Source: Hermatobates lingyangjiaoensis (taxonomy: Eukaryota > Arthropoda > Insecta > Hemiptera > Hermatobatidae). Taken from it: a DNA stretch of 64,000 nt. The stretch lies in the NCBI GenBank assembly GCA_026182355.1, contig JAPFBL010000009.1:496001-560000 (forward strand), in the 5' to 3' direction. The notes beneath the pieces are model-generated. The model worked only from the letters and a program-made list of their open reading frames with translations, searched no databases and had not been told where the DNA came from. The translations under genes and the position numbers were made by a program. Shown here piece after piece: positions 13,101-25,900 of this stretch (the stretch's first letter is position 1; each line of letters starts with the position of its first letter).

Positions 13101-13457
13101 TTTTTTTATTCAACACTGATGAACTTGAAAATTGAACTTTCACATTTCACCATCCTTTCATTTGAGGTAGTTCTTTCTATTACTAGAGCAGTTTATTTCA
13201 ACTTTCAATTTAAAATATATAAAACTATTGTTTTAAACCAGCTATTTGTGAAAATAATTCAAACTTAACTGTATTACAATACAGAAACATATTTACTCAT
13301 CATTAATAGCAAAAATAATTTAGATCATTTATTAACTTTCATGCCATCAAATTTTATGTACTTCGTCACTTTATAGCAACACTGCTTGAAACAGTCATTA
13401 AACCTCCCTTGTTTTGGTAGTTTTCATGTTTAATCTCTCATTCATGGAAAGTACGTT

Positions 13458-13853
13458 ATGGAGAATCCAGAAAAGTCATTAAAACAAATAGCAAGTGTTG
13501 AAGAAGTAGGAGAGGATATTCTGCGTGATAGATCTGAAATAGTTGCTCTTGATAAAAGAAGAAATTCTAACAGAGAAGGTTTACGAGCTCTTCGAAATAA
13601 CTCTTCCTCAAAGGCCTGGATTACTCTAGGACCGGTATTGATAAAACTACCAAATGAAAAAGCAAAATCACTATTAGAAGAAGATCAACGAGTAACAGAT
13701 TCAGAAATAAATATGTTAAGAAGTGATTTAAAAGTTAAGGTTAATAAACTTAGAGATTTAGAATATGACGACCCAGTTCCTGGTCTAAGCCTTAATCCAT
13801 TGTCGAGAGAAGAGATGAGTGCTGTTTCGCAAATATTAGGAAAGAAAACGTAA
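13458..13853 (+). CDS. PDRG1: p53 and DNA damage-regulated protein 1 (prefoldin-like), intronless
   Basis: A 131-residue protein in one uninterrupted frame, close to the vertebrate length of about 133. The match to PDRG1 is clear by recognition: an N-terminal helix with VEEVGEDIL, then LDKRRNSNREGLRAL, a central ITLGPVLIKLP segment, KVKVNKLRDLE and a C-terminal LNPLSREEM. PDRG1 is a small beta-type prefoldin-like subunit of the cytoplasmic R2TP/prefoldin-like (PAQosome) chaperone, which helps assemble RNA polymerases and PIKK complexes. The layout is two coiled-coil helices around a short beta hairpin. The ATG was chosen because the residues after it align with the family start; an ATG at 13445 is in another frame. 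Vertebrate copies have introns and this one has none, so it is either intron-poor in this lineage or a retrocopy. No poly(A) tract or target duplication was noticed, and the frame is intact, so I treat it as functional. Confidence 0.9.
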   Translation: MENPEKSLKQIASVEEVGEDILRDRSEIVALDKRRNSNREGLRALRNNSSSKAWITLGPVLIKLPNEKAKSLLEEDQRVTDSEINMLRSDLKVKVNKLRDLEYDDPVPGLSLNPLSREEMSAVSQILGKKT

Positions 13854-14671
13854 AAACTGTAAATAATATTCATTCATTTCATCGAAGACCATCATTTATT
13901 TTGTTAGGTCACGTTATTGTCTGATCTGTTACTCCATAGTTTTGAAGAATTACCTTCGAAGAACTATTTGTTTACCTATATATCTGAAATGTTTTTATAA
14001 TCAGGCAATCAATTATAACGCATATAATTATGAGTTTAGTTGATTATCCTATCTAATACATTCGGCCAATTGCGTTCACGGGTTCACATTCTAGGTATTA
14101 TGCTGCTCAATATGTACAGATATAAATTAGTGATTGCTTACATCAAGTTTCTTCCTTTTTTTTTCTTTTTTATAAGTTCAGTATTTAATTTTTACTCTGT
14201 AAGTGTTTAAGCCATTTGTGGGCTCACAGTGCCGTTTCTCATTAAATTGATTTCTTATAGATTAGTGGTGTTAAAAACAATATTTCACTTAACCTAGATT
14301 CTGATTATATAAAATGCCTAATTTATTTGTTGTACAGTTTACAACAAAGTATTTGTATTAAGTTTGTACAGAATTACATACTTTGTGATTATGTTGCATG
14401 ATATGATTTATATACATATTTTGTGATTGTGCTACGATTTTTAAATATTATTTTTTTATTTAACTCTATATTTCAATATATTGGAGACCCCATGTCATTT
14501 AGATTTGACATATTTTAGAATTATGATTGAGAATATTGCTAAATTTGTACTAGAATAATTGTTAATTTACTTCCATCATACTGATTTTGTTTATTTGGGT
14601 TAATTCAATTTTTCGAAATACAGAAAACTATTTTTTTTGTATTTATATATGATTAAGTTCTTTTATAGTTA

Positions 14672-14904
14672 TTTTTTTGGTTAATATGCAGAAAAAGGGG
14701 CCCCTATCATTGGGTAGATATCTGGGTATTGATATCTACTATTAGTATTGTTACTGTCTGTATAAGATAGGTCTTATACATCTTATAAGATATTGTATTA
14801 TGCATTAATATATTATAAATACATAATATATATTATAACTGAACACTTAATATGACAACATGGTGGGGGCCCCCCCCCCTTTTCTGCATATTAACCATTT
14901 TTTT
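14672..14904. mobile_element. TTAA-bounded MITE
   Basis: Inverted ends TTAATATGCAGAAAAAGGGG and, at the right, CCCCTTTTCTGCATATTAA, about 33 bp per arm including the outer T run. TTAA at 14681-14684 and 14891-14894 may be the target duplication. The interior is AT-rich, with its own small palindromes and no frame. Confidence 0.7.
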
Positions 14905-17700
14905 AATTGGTTATTGGGATTTCTTAAAATTCTCTAAACGAAGCTGTGATAATATGTCAATGAGTATTTATTGAATCATTTTGAATATATAGAATTAGAA
15001 TTAGAGTTGCTGTAAAAGATTAATTAATTCAGCGCAATTTAATTTAACTGCAAGAGGAAATGAGGGTTGTAAAAATTAATAAATTTATATTTGCTACTTT
15101 TTTCAAATTCTGTTGCTGGATTAGAAAAAAGTTTAAAGATTTGTGTGTGAAGGAGATGTTGGTATGTAAACAAATAGCTAACCTTGTCTTCTGGGTCGTC
15201 GATGTATTTTAATATGCCAATGCTCTTTTATAATTTTATTAAAGTACTGTAAGAGAAAAGTATTTTTTTTATGTCTGCTATTATAACCACAGGAGTAATA
15301 CACTGCTTATTTTCTGAAGTTAGCTTGAAGAAGTTGAAGAAAGTGACTCATATAATAAAGACATCTCTTTCATACTTCTCCTAGTCTTCTCAGAAATAAT
15401 ATTGTTTGATTAAAGTATGTAATTTGTTTTTAATAATCATGACGTTCAAGGTTTAAGGATGTACTAATTGATTTTGTTTACATTTCGTTTATTTACTATT
15501 ATACTAATTACTAATCGTATGTAGACTTGGTTTTATGAAATAATGTAGTAGAAGGTGAGATTGGATGTTAATGACATTGGAAAATCATGGAGTTTTCAAT
15601 GATGAGAACAACATCACATACTCATCTTTGCGTCTACGGAATGAAATATTGTGCAAAATCTTTATATAGGTCTATTAGAATGCCGTAACTTAATCCTAAG
15701 TTGGAATTATTATAACATATAATACACATAGCCCATTAAAGTTACTCCTGTCTGTGTAGGTAATTTATCTCAGAATACTGAGAACTGAAAAACTCTTCCT
15801 CCTTGAGTAGAACTGAGCTTTGACAGTAAACTAAGCAAGAAAAAAAGAGTTTTGGTGGAATAAAAAATGTTATACAATGAAATAAATTAAAAGTATTGAT
15901 TCATCATTCACGGGAATCCAGGTTTATTTGACTTAATCTATTTAGTATTAAAACTCCGAAAACCTTGTTTGGTTGCTTGTACATACATGGCCAAACCCTA
16001 ATTGTTGATTAATAGTAGTTTCACAGGTATGTTGGATACTGAATAGTAATTATCTTCTTCATTAGGATTTATTAAGATCTAAAAACATTACCTCAATTTT
16101 TCTTTAAATTATGATGTAAAATTAAATCAAGAGTTATATTATTCTAATGTTATAATCAAACAGTAATATTTTTATTGCTTTTCTTTGGGTTATTTCCACA
16201 CATGCTTATTGTATGTGTGAAATTTCATTATTAAAAAAACTTTAAAGTTGCCTAAACTCAACTTTACAATGAGCAAACTCACAAGAAGAAAACAAAGTGC
16301 CTGATCATGAAATGAGACAAATAACGTATTAATGACATTCAATGAAATATTCTCAAATCCTACCCGTCAGTGTAGATAATTATATATCACCAATCTCTTT
16401 TGGTTATCATTTGAAAGAGTTTATTAAAACTTTCAATTAAAGAAGAAACTACCCGTATTTCTTCATCAATGTTTAAAGCACAGTAACAAATCAGAAAAAA
16501 AGACAAGAGTTTTCTGTTTGCATACTGTGTTTTAGACGTTGATTTTTATTTCACGTGTTTATAGTGAAAAATTGTTATATTTCTTTATATTAACTATTCT
16601 CAATTTTCTTTGCTTTGTAAATTGTCAGATTTGATAATTTCATAGAAATATAACCAACGAAGATTAGAAGTTTTCTCTAAGTATGGACCATCTACTGGAC
16701 GTTTATAAAAGATTCTTGTGAATTATATTGTAAAGAATGATTTCTTTGATTTTTATAGTACATGTTAAATGATGTGTGGTGTGATTTTTTTTGTAAATAA
16801 TTGTTTTAAAATGTGAATAAAACCAAAATGATGTGAATTTGCTTGTGAAGATAATGTTTGGATATATTACTAAAAATAAAAATAACTGTTAATGACAGTT
16901 TCAATCTTAACAAATTTTCATATATATATATATTTCTATTGATGTTTGATTGTTAGGTATTATCATAATTCTGAAAAAAGAATTTTGTTTTCTAAAAAGT
17001 TACTTGTGGCTTCTAAAGTTTTAAGAAAAATTAAGGAAAACAAATCCGAGAAGTGATTATAAGTGGAACTTCATAGTTGTACTTTAGTATAATACTGTTT
17101 ATTATTATGTAAACTTCATTAAATGTTACGTGTAACACTAATTAAGACAATACTAAATTAAAAATTTAAATATTTTATGACTGAATAAGAAGCGGAAAAT
17201 ATTAGTATCTTTTGACTTAAAGTCAATATAGTAATCTTTTCTAAGTTAATTTTTTTATACAGTTGGTAAGTAGTGCCTAAAGTGTTCATTTTTAAATTCT
17301 GGATTCACACAACCTACCTCCAGGTGTCAAAGAAATATCGAAATGTTTCGATTAAAACGCTATTAAACAGTCAGTATTATTTTTTATTATGATCATTATA
17401 GCAGTAAATTAAAGTAACACATCCTCTTGTGAATAATCTAGTTCTTTTATATAAATGTATTTTCATTTTGATTTAACCTATTTATATTGGTTGAGGTCGT
17501 TAATTAATATAATAGAGTTCAAGTAGGATATAAATTGTAATATATATGTTATAAGCCCATAAACAAGTCAAGGTTGTACATATAATTACCCTTTAGATAA
17601 TGTTGTAGATACAGTTGTTCCCTTGCAATTGTGATATTTACTCATTTCCCTGACGTTTTCTTTAGTTTATATGTGTGGATCTGATTTAAGCTAACATTAT
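14905..17700. other. AT-rich intergenic stretch
   Basis: Apart from foldback copy C (16465-16580) and short (TA)n tracts, I see no gene, RNA gene or structured repeat. Confidence 0.6.
16465..16580. mobile_element. Foldback MITE family, copy C, internally deleted
   Basis: TTAAAGCACAGTAACAAATC joined by a short centre to TACTGTGTTTTAGACGTTGA, then TTTTTATTTCACGTGTTTAT. The middle with the AAACAAGTGG core is lost. Confidence 0.65.
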
Positions 17701-17709
17701 TGTATTAAG

Positions 17710-17875
17710 ACATATATATATATACGAGTCCAACATTGAAGAAGAGTAACACACAGAGTAAGGAAACTTTACTTTGAGTTTGTAAGTATGTTTCTTTAGT
17801 CTGTTTGTTACTCTTCTTCGATTTTAAACTCGTGTCCAGTTTGGATCATCTTTCCGATTTCATAGTGAAATATAT
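17710..17875. mobile_element. (TA)-bounded Penelope-like terminal repeats, inverted pair
   Basis: Two arms in opposite orientation: AACATTGAAGAAGAGTAACA on the left and its relative TTTGTTACTCTTCTTCGATT on the right, around a centre with TTGAGTTTGTAAGTATGTT. Bounded by (TA)n on both sides and followed by a Penelope-like ORF fragment. Confidence 0.5.
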
Positions 17876-17919
17876 ATATTAGGTGATTATTGAGCACCGA
17901 AACTTGTTGAACAGTTCAA

Positions 17920-18100
17920 TGGAACTGTATGGTAAATTAATTTATGAAGTAAGAAACGCTGAATTGAAAAATTTAGGAAATTGGAAAAATTATCCATCAA
18001 ACTTAACAAGGTAAAGTCGGGTATATACTTTTTAAATGTATGCATTAAAGATGGAATGATCCCAACCTTTACGAATAAATATATATTTTTCAGCCTCGTG
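17920..18100 (+). pseudogene. Penelope-like element ORF 5' fragment
   Basis: Broken translation includes LEKLSIKLNKVKSGIYFLNV and CIKDGMIPTFTNKY. This fits the N-terminal Penelope-like pattern KLEKL..KL..L...FL..C...+.IP.F. It sits directly downstream of a (TA)-bounded terminal-repeat pair (17710-17875). Only the first 50 or so residues remain. Confidence 0.5.
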
Positions 18101-18569
18101 ATCAGTAAATATGATATATTTTTATATCTTATACAGTTTAAAATTGTATTTTTTTATAATATTTGAATTATTATTCTTAGCAATAACTAATTTAACATGT
18201 CATGATTACCTATTTCCTTTCCTATGTAACATAGACATATTTACTCTACATATTTTTCATTTCCATTTATGTTGAATGAGATATTCTTTATCAAGAAATT
18301 TAAATGAATATATAAGTATTCAAAGATAAGAAATAATCAGTATTTGATATTAATGATATTACACTTTTTTTTAATTATACGTGTTTGTTTCGAAACAGAA
18401 AATGAAAAACAAACTATAACAAGAGCGAATGCAGAATATTTCATTACACTTCCACATTTGCGTTTGTGCACATTACAACTTCCATGTTCATATAATTTCA
18501 GCATATTTATCTTACAAAATTGGCAAAGTCATTGCACTAAGTAACATTAACTATCAGTAGTTTAGTTAA

Positions 18570-19008
18570 CCCTTTCACTGCTAATGACGTACATATACGT
18601 CATACAATTATGCATCACCAGTATATATATATATATATATATATAGTTCAATATAGAAATAGAAACAGAGAAATCAAAAGAACACACTTACAGTCTCTAA
18701 TTTTCAGTTTGAATCGTCTTCAGGAGAGATAAGAGAGGGAAACCAAGCCCACTGGTTAAAATTAGAGACTGTGAGTGTGTTGTTTTGATTTCTCTATGTT
18801 CCTTTGTCTATATTGAACTATATTTGTCTGTTTTGGATCGTATTTCCAACGAATATATATATATACGTATTTTTGATATACCTGATCAAAAAAAAAGGAT
18901 GGAAATTTTAAGTTCATAAAAAAAAATTTAGCACAGGGTAAAAAAATCATGTCTTGAAATTCAGGCTTCAAGAACATGAAGTGTTATTGTTTGGCATCAG
19001 TGAAAGGG
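18570..19008. mobile_element. piggyBac-type MITE, TTAA target sites intact
   Basis: TTAA at 18566-18569 and 19009-19012 flank terminal inverted repeats CCCTTTCACTG and CAGTGAAAGGG. The left subterminal end has a near-palindrome ATGACGTACATATACGTCAT. There is no transposase frame, so it is nonautonomous. Its (TA)n tract was invaded by a head-to-head Penelope-like terminal repeat pair. Confidence 0.85.
18611..18866. mobile_element. Head-to-head Penelope-like terminal repeats nested in MITE
   Basis: Inverted arms: AGTTCAATATAGAAATAGAA on the left and the matching TTTGTCTATATTGAACT on the right, enclosing ACAGTCTCTAATTTT and AAAATTAGAGACTGTG. On the minus strand the left copy carries CTGAAGACG. 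Bounded by (TA)n. Aligns to the copy at 3594-3751. Confidence 0.55.
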
Positions 19009-19012
19009 TTAA

Positions 19013-20820
19013 TGACTAACGTGCTTCCAAGTTATTGTAAACAGAAGACACATCACATAAGCTACATAAGAAATCATGGTAAAAATTAACCATTACACAG
19101 TAAACAGAAACACCGTGAATAGAAAATTGACCGAAAGATTATGGAGAGTATAGTTCTATATTAAAACTACTAAAATAAAATGAGGAGTTAATAAGAAAGT
19201 AAACGTTTTCAGAACACAATGAAACACTATAACAAAATCAAAATAAATTGCTTTTGATACAAATGTATTAATACCTTTTTTTTTTTAGTTAAATTATAAA
19301 CCCTGGATTATTAAATTTTGTGCGTTATCCCATTAAAATTAGTATAATATGGAAAAAAATCAAGAATTTTGATCCTTTTGAGATGGTAATACAGTCCTGA
19401 AAACGCTATACTCAACTTTGAATAATAGAAAACTTGTGAGATATGCCTAAATTAATTTGGATTTTTTTTTCATCATACTTCAACCATAGATAATCATGAC
19501 ACTTAAATTTTCTTTTTAACTCATCAAGTACTTTCCTATGGTTAATTTGATATGTAAAGTGTACTTTTCTAAAACTACTTCCAGAAATACTATACGGTTT
19601 TATATTACAGTATACTATCTATATACATTTCATGCTTTCTTTGGACAAGGACATGACGTTATTTTTTTACAGTGTGGTATACAGTACTCAATTATTAGAT
19701 TAAATAATTGAGTATATTAACAATATGTAATTGTTTAAATAGATTCTGGCCAAAAGTGAAACATACTTTCAACCTTGAACAGTTTGAATGGTGTTGAGCC
19801 TCTATAAGGGTTTGCTTTAAATTTTTTTTTAAAGTTGATTCCTTCTTATGAATATCCGGTTTGTTTCTACCTGAAAAGTTCTGTCATCCAACTTCTGGAT
19901 CAGATCTTCTCCCTTGGATTCAAATTTAATTAATTAAGAGAATTTACTTTTAAAAAATGTAATTCAGTTTTAAGTGCTTTAATCAGTCTTATAGTATTCA
20001 TGATTTTTAATCTCAAAAATTAAAGTATAAATTATGTTATTTTGTATACAAACTTATTTGTACTTAGCGTTGATGTTATTAAATTAAAGATATAAACAAT
20101 ATCCCCTCCCAATTCTTAATGAGATTACTTCTGTCATAAACAGACTGAAATATCTGAATAAACTTCCTATTTCTAATATATTTAGTGGTTATGAGAAGTT
20201 AAATGGTTTCTTTCCACCAAAAAAATAAAGAATTAAACATTAAGTAAGAGCTGCTAAAAATAGTTTCATTAGAATTGCACATTAATATTAAATTGTTTTT
20301 GCTTGTTTAAACTATACATTATTATTATTATTATTATTATGTACATAGTTTTGTGAATTTTAGAAATTCACTCAAAACAAATAGTGTTTTTATTAAACAT
20401 AATTCTTTTATAGCTACTTTTTTACTTGATAATTTAATCAAACAAATATATAAACATTATATGGAAAGATGAATTTACGCCTATACGAATTGCTTAATTA
20501 CTAATTGCAACTTAATTACTAATATCGTTATTATTTTAAATATTTTCTTCAATTATTAAAACTAAATTAAATATTCTTTTTTTTAAATGTGTAGTATAAT
20601 TGTAATAGATTAAAAAGTTATGAAGATTAAAAGTATGACATTTAGTTCCTCAGAAATTTATTTAATAATTCTCCATATAATTAAAGTATTATTATTATTT
20701 AATCATTATAGTGTGGAATAATTCACATTAAAGGTTGCTTCATATTAATTCATATTGTCAATGAATTAGCAGTTACAGGCATGAATTTAGCAAAGAATAA
20801 TTTTTAGCCCTTTCTCTTTA
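19013..20820. other. AT-rich intergenic stretch
   Basis: No gene. A short (TTA)n tract lies at about 20320-20340. Nothing else supportable. Confidence 0.6.
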
Positions 20821-20849
20821 TCCAGTGAATTGGCTCACCTATAACCAAA

Positions 20850-21059
20850 ATGGATGTCCGAAATGAACTTTCTGCCCCTAGAACAGCACTAGATATTAAT
20901 CCTATAAATGTGGGAGTTGGAAATGATTCACTTACAGTTCTTTATTTCACTGATGGGATAAAGTGCAAATGTATAACATATCGGACTTCAACTTCAAAAA
21001 AAACTACACAAACTATAAAAATCACAAAATTTCGGGACACCGGCATCACTGATTGGTGA
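20850..21059 (+). CDS. Coding-looking orphan frame, 69 residues
   Basis: Begins MDVRNELSAPRTALDINPIN and continues with a beta-rich NVGVGNDSLTVLYFTDGIKC segment, then turns Thr/Lys-rich and stops. A good acceptor (TTTATCCAG) lies 26 nt upstream of the ATG, so it could be the last exon of a gene or a processed fragment. Residue content is unlike the random AT-rich frames nearby. No family recognised. Confidence 0.3.
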   Translation: MDVRNELSAPRTALDINPINVGVGNDSLTVLYFTDGIKCKCITYRTSTSKKTTQTIKITKFRDTGITDW

Positions 21060-21469
21060 ATGCCATAATGTAAAACAATGGCAAATACCAATTTTACACT
21101 ATTATAGTTTTATTGAAACCTTAGATGTCGTCATATAGAAAAATGTTTCGAATCAAAATTGTACAGAATGAAATTGCTTATCGATCATGTGTTCTCATAT
21201 TTTCTCTAGTTATTTGTTTCTGAAAAATTTAATCTCAAGATGTAATTAACGTTACGACTTCGGTTTTTTATTAGCACAGACATCGGGAGTTTAGCCCATT
21301 GAAGTGATTAAAAAAAGCGCCAAAATAATATAGAGTTCTAAACTTTAACACCTTATTCAAATATATATGATCTGGGCTAACTACCGATATTTTATTACAC
21401 TGAAATTTGACCAAACAATAATTTTTAAGAACATTAGATTCTTCCCGTTCAAATTGGATGTCATTTAGT

Positions 21470-22320
21470 TATTTTTATAGACCCCTCCCGACGTGCCTTC
21501 ACCTTGTCGTGGTGGGGGGGGCTTAACATGCCTAAATAATGGCTTGAACTGAGAAAGGCACAACCTGGGTGGTGTGCTTGCCTGCTCCGGCGTCCGGGGG
21601 TAGCAAGCCTGCCTGTCTGCGCGCTGGTCAGGGGGCCGTCCGCCCTTGTAGGTAAAAGATAACATTCGCTGTGGGCACAACAGTGGCTTTAGCTGCTACC
21701 TCGGTGTTCGCTGGTGGCTAGCCCATTCAGTCGCGCGCTGGTCTCAGGGCTGGCTTCCGAGTGATCTTTTCTTCTTCTGGCTTTGTGCTTGCCTTTTTTA
21801 AGACTTTCTTCTGCCCCGACGAAACTATCAGTCTCTTAGAGACTATTGGTCATATGTATTCGGGCGGGACTGTTGTGGCTGGTTTGTGGTGGGCATGGGC
21901 CGGCCTAACCAGTTGCGCCGCGTTACCGTCTGGATGTTTCTCCCATTTTCTCCCAGCACCTTTTCTTGCTACCTCTGACTCTTTTCCTAACTTACCTAAT
22001 CTTTGCTATCTCTCAACTCGCTATTAACTGTTACCCTTGTATTTTTCCAATTCAATTTTCCCCTGTAATCCTGATGAACCCTATCATAAAGTTACCCTCA
22101 GTCCTCTTTAGAGACTAACTGGCAAAAGCTTAAAAGCTTTCGTTGATGTGGGTCGTGGAAGCCCTCCTCCGCGAGGTCCACCTTGGGCACTTCACGAGGA
22201 CCGTTTCGTTGTGTATCATTAGTGAGCGGACGGTTGGTTCTCGTGACGTGGCGAAAGGGCTCTACGTTAAAAACCATCAACCTATTCTGCTTTATCATGG
22301 TGTGGCTGAAAGGCCAAGGA
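21470..22320 (+). mobile_element. GC-rich LINE-like 5' region
   Basis: An island much richer in GC than the rest. It contains ACGTGCCTTCACCTTGTCGT, GGCTTGAACTGAGAAAGGCA and a later GTGGAAGCCCTCCTCCGCG. The GAACTGAGAAAGGCA word recurs at 7337 in another repeat. No intact coding domain. Looks like the 5' part of a non-LTR element; that is inference. Confidence 0.4.
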
Positions 22321-22848
22321 ACATGAATAAATCAAAACAGTTATTTTATAGAGTGAACAGATATACAGTAGGATACTTGATTTGTATAAATAATAATAGG
22401 TAATTGAATAACTATAAACTAGGATTGTATATTAATATTACATTTTTTTTGTTATAAGAAAACTGTCCTTTTTAACCGTTAAGTACACATTTTTGTGAAT
22501 TATTACACAGAATACTTTTTCTTTACTGTCGATTGTCAAAAGTTTGATAATCGAAAGTTGGTAATCGGTACTCAGCTCTTCTGAAACTGTGGAAGGTAAT
22601 GTAACCAACAACTCAATGTGTGAAATGTAATTTCGTGAAATTTGTGGTCATTTTTCAGCAAAAGTTATATTTAGTCTTTTTGTGTACGGAGACAAAATAA
22701 GGCAGTTTTGTCTTTCTTATATTTGTTGTAAGTGTTGTGAATCTGACATGTACTTCCTTAACTAAGTTTAAAGAAGTGAAGTATAATGATCTTTTTGGAT
22801 TCCTAAATTATAGGATTCACTAATGTATAGAACAGTTAAGGATTCCTG

Positions 22849-22992
22849 ATGTCTCATACATGTGGAAAATTGTGTTCCTTATTAATTTTAGAACATTTTG
22901 GACCCTCTATTCAAAAAATTCACGATGAGTTAGTTTGGGGTTCTAAAACACTTAATTTGATAACGGCTGCTATAGACTTACCCTTAGGAATA
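22849..22992 (+). CDS. POLR3C: POLR3C exon 1 (residues 1-48)
   Basis: Initiator ATG at 22849. The exon ends in phase 0 before a GTAAGT donor and encodes the first winged-helix segment (LLILEHFGPSIQKIHDELV). The 5' leader upstream is AT-rich and I see no TATA box I would defend. Confidence 0.88.
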
Positions 22993-25900
22993 GTAAGTAT
23001 TTACTATTTAAAATATTATAATTCTATGGTTATTATATGTTTTACAAAAGATTTTGTGTTTTATGATTAAAGGAATCATGTTTATTTTGGATTTATTTGA
23101 TCAAGTTTTTTATTATGGTCTCTAAGAAGTACAAATATTAGAGAGTGCATAAGGTTTAGCTTACCGGAAGTTTATTTTAGTTCAGTGAGGAAAACTTGTT
23201 TTTCCTTTGTCAATTATTGATAGAATAAAATGAATACTTAATTTTACTCGTTCTATTTAAGTTGTAGATTTTCCGTTGATGTCTTGTTTTCCTCTGTTTA
23301 TCAGAGTTATGATGTATTTAGTTTTGATAAAGAAAGTTAAATCTTAGAATATAGCCATTTGCTTTAATACTTACTTATTCACTATCATGGTTTCTTCAAG
23401 TAATGTTTACTGTTCTTATATATTTGTAAATGTTCATCGCAACCCTGTCTGTACAATAAAATCTTTAAAAAATTAATCATATTTGACGGAAAATTTACCA
23501 TGACTCGGTCAAAGGTCAAATTTTCCGGACTCAGGACTCAGTTGTTCAGGTTCAAATGAAACTCTCAATGCCTACGTTCCGGTTCTTATTTAAAACCTTT
23601 TTTATAGTCCTACAAAACAGAGGAAATGTAAGAAATGTATGAAAAGCGCAAACATTACAACATGAAAATACAGTAGGAATTTGAGACAAGTAAGTGAGAG
23701 TATTTACAGAAGTATACAATTTTGAAGCAAAAACACTGATTGTTATGCATGTTTGTGTAACAAGATTGCGCGACAAACTTTTGAAATAAAAATCAATACA
23801 TAATCCACAGCAAACAATTCAGAAATGGGACAAAGATCTTTCGATCTAGTAATAAAATAAATTCACTAGTTATTCAACGGACTCTGAAATGGATCGTTTC
23901 TTAGTTGAAAGATCTTAGGCTCATTTTTGAATTTCCTACTTTGGTTTAGATGTTAGTGTACTCGTATATACAAATCAAGTTACTCTTTAATTGATTCATT
24001 TTGAACTCAATTCTGTTCTAGATTCGTAAAGGTCTCTGTATTTTGGTGCAATATGGATTTGTTTCTTTTAACCAAGGGAAAAAGAACTCTGCAGTTGAAT
24101 ATTCTTTACTGCCAGATAGAATTTTATTACTTCTAAGATACCCTCGGTAGTATAAATCATAAGAAACCTAATAACTGTGTGTTCTTATAATCTACTTAAT
24201 TTTTGTCATATTTATTCTCAAATAAATGTTGTGTTCTTATAATTGAGTTAATTCTTATCATATTCATTCTGTATTAATTATATACCTGTTTCTCTAGTTA
24301 AATGAATACTTTCATTGTAGTTACTGTGAAAGTTATTTAACTGTAACTACAGTTTACTACAATTTCAACTTTATTAAAGTTATTGTATATACCATTGTAT
24401 AGTATTCATTAAAGTTGTTAATTATGTGGTCTGTTAGTTGTACTACTATACTACGAGAACTTCTCTAATTATGTTTCATTGTTTTATTGACTAGAATATG
24501 TTAATTATAACTAATCTTATATTATCATATTTATTATTGAATGTATATAATTTAGTACTTCTGTAATTATATTTTAGTTACCTGACTATTGTGGAGAATA
24601 AATACGGAGAACAATCAAGCATATTATTAGGAGAAGTTTTGAAAAATGGAATTACTACTGCTTCTGGCGCCATATTGGCTGTTTACAAATCGATTAATAA
24701 AGGTTTGATAAATAATGTATTATTTCTTAAAAGTGAATACATTTTTTGTAATAACGTATAAATATGTATGTTATGTAATATGTGAATCAAATTCATTATT
24801 TATGTACTATAGAAGAAAGCAATGTGAATCTTTTGGATCAATTGAGAAAGAGCTTTTCGGAGCTTGTGAGTAACCACTATGTAATGCGTTGTGCTTCGCC
24901 TTCGGAACAAAGAGTTCCTGTCTTTACCATCAGTGACTTGGAGCTCTTCTCATTACCTGAGCTTTCACTTAAAAGATTATCTGAAATGGAAAATGGTACA
25001 AATTCGGCTGCTGAAGATGGGAAAATTTATTGGAAAACAAATTTTGACAGACTTCATCAAGACATGAGGTTTGTGGAATTAATAAATTTACTACCTTTAT
25101 TTAGATATCAACGTCTAAGCCACAGTTAGAACTCAGAAAAATGATTAAGATCTTTCAACCAAAACAAGTGGTCTTCTTCAGAGTCCAATTGATACTGACG
25201 AAACTGCTTGTTTTGGTAAAAGGTCATAATCACATTTCTGATTTCTTACTTTTAGGTTTATACATTGGTTTTTGCTTAATATTTTTATTGTAAAATCTTG
25301 TTATTTAAATATGTTTGTTCTTTCTTTCTAATCAATAGCTCATTTACAAAGTTTTCTTCTTTTACAAATTCAAATCTGTTTCTTAGGTTTCCAAGCTACC
25401 ACTACTACTGCTGAATTCTTTATATTAAATCAATTATGTAATTTATTAATTATGTATGAAATAGACATATTTCATTAATAAGTAATATTTACTCAGTATA
25501 GTACTTATTATTCTACAGACCTTAAAACATGAAATGTCAACTAATTGTCCAGACAATTTTAGTACATGGTAAAGTAGTATTGATATGATTTGAGAATGAA
25601 TAACTCGTATTTGGTTCTTCTGGAGGAGAATAATGATACATTCGTTGAGTTCATTTTAGTCAACACAACAGTCTTTAATGAAATAAAAATAAAACAGATA
25701 GAGTGATTCTATTCAAGTTTACTAAACATAAACTTTTTATTTAATTTAGATATACATTTTAAATATGCTGTTTGATTGTGTTATAGATAGGATCATTTTC
25801 CCAACGGTCCTGAAAATTCTTTAAATGTTTTTCCCCAGTAAATAGTATCTACAGTTTGTGACTTCAGACCATCTCCTGCTTGAGAAATGCTTCTCAACGT

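Noticed and set aside
21761..22027. 88-residue plus-strand frame with hydrophobic stretches
   Set aside because: It begins inside the GC-rich LINE-like region and does not match a known protein or have coding neighbours.
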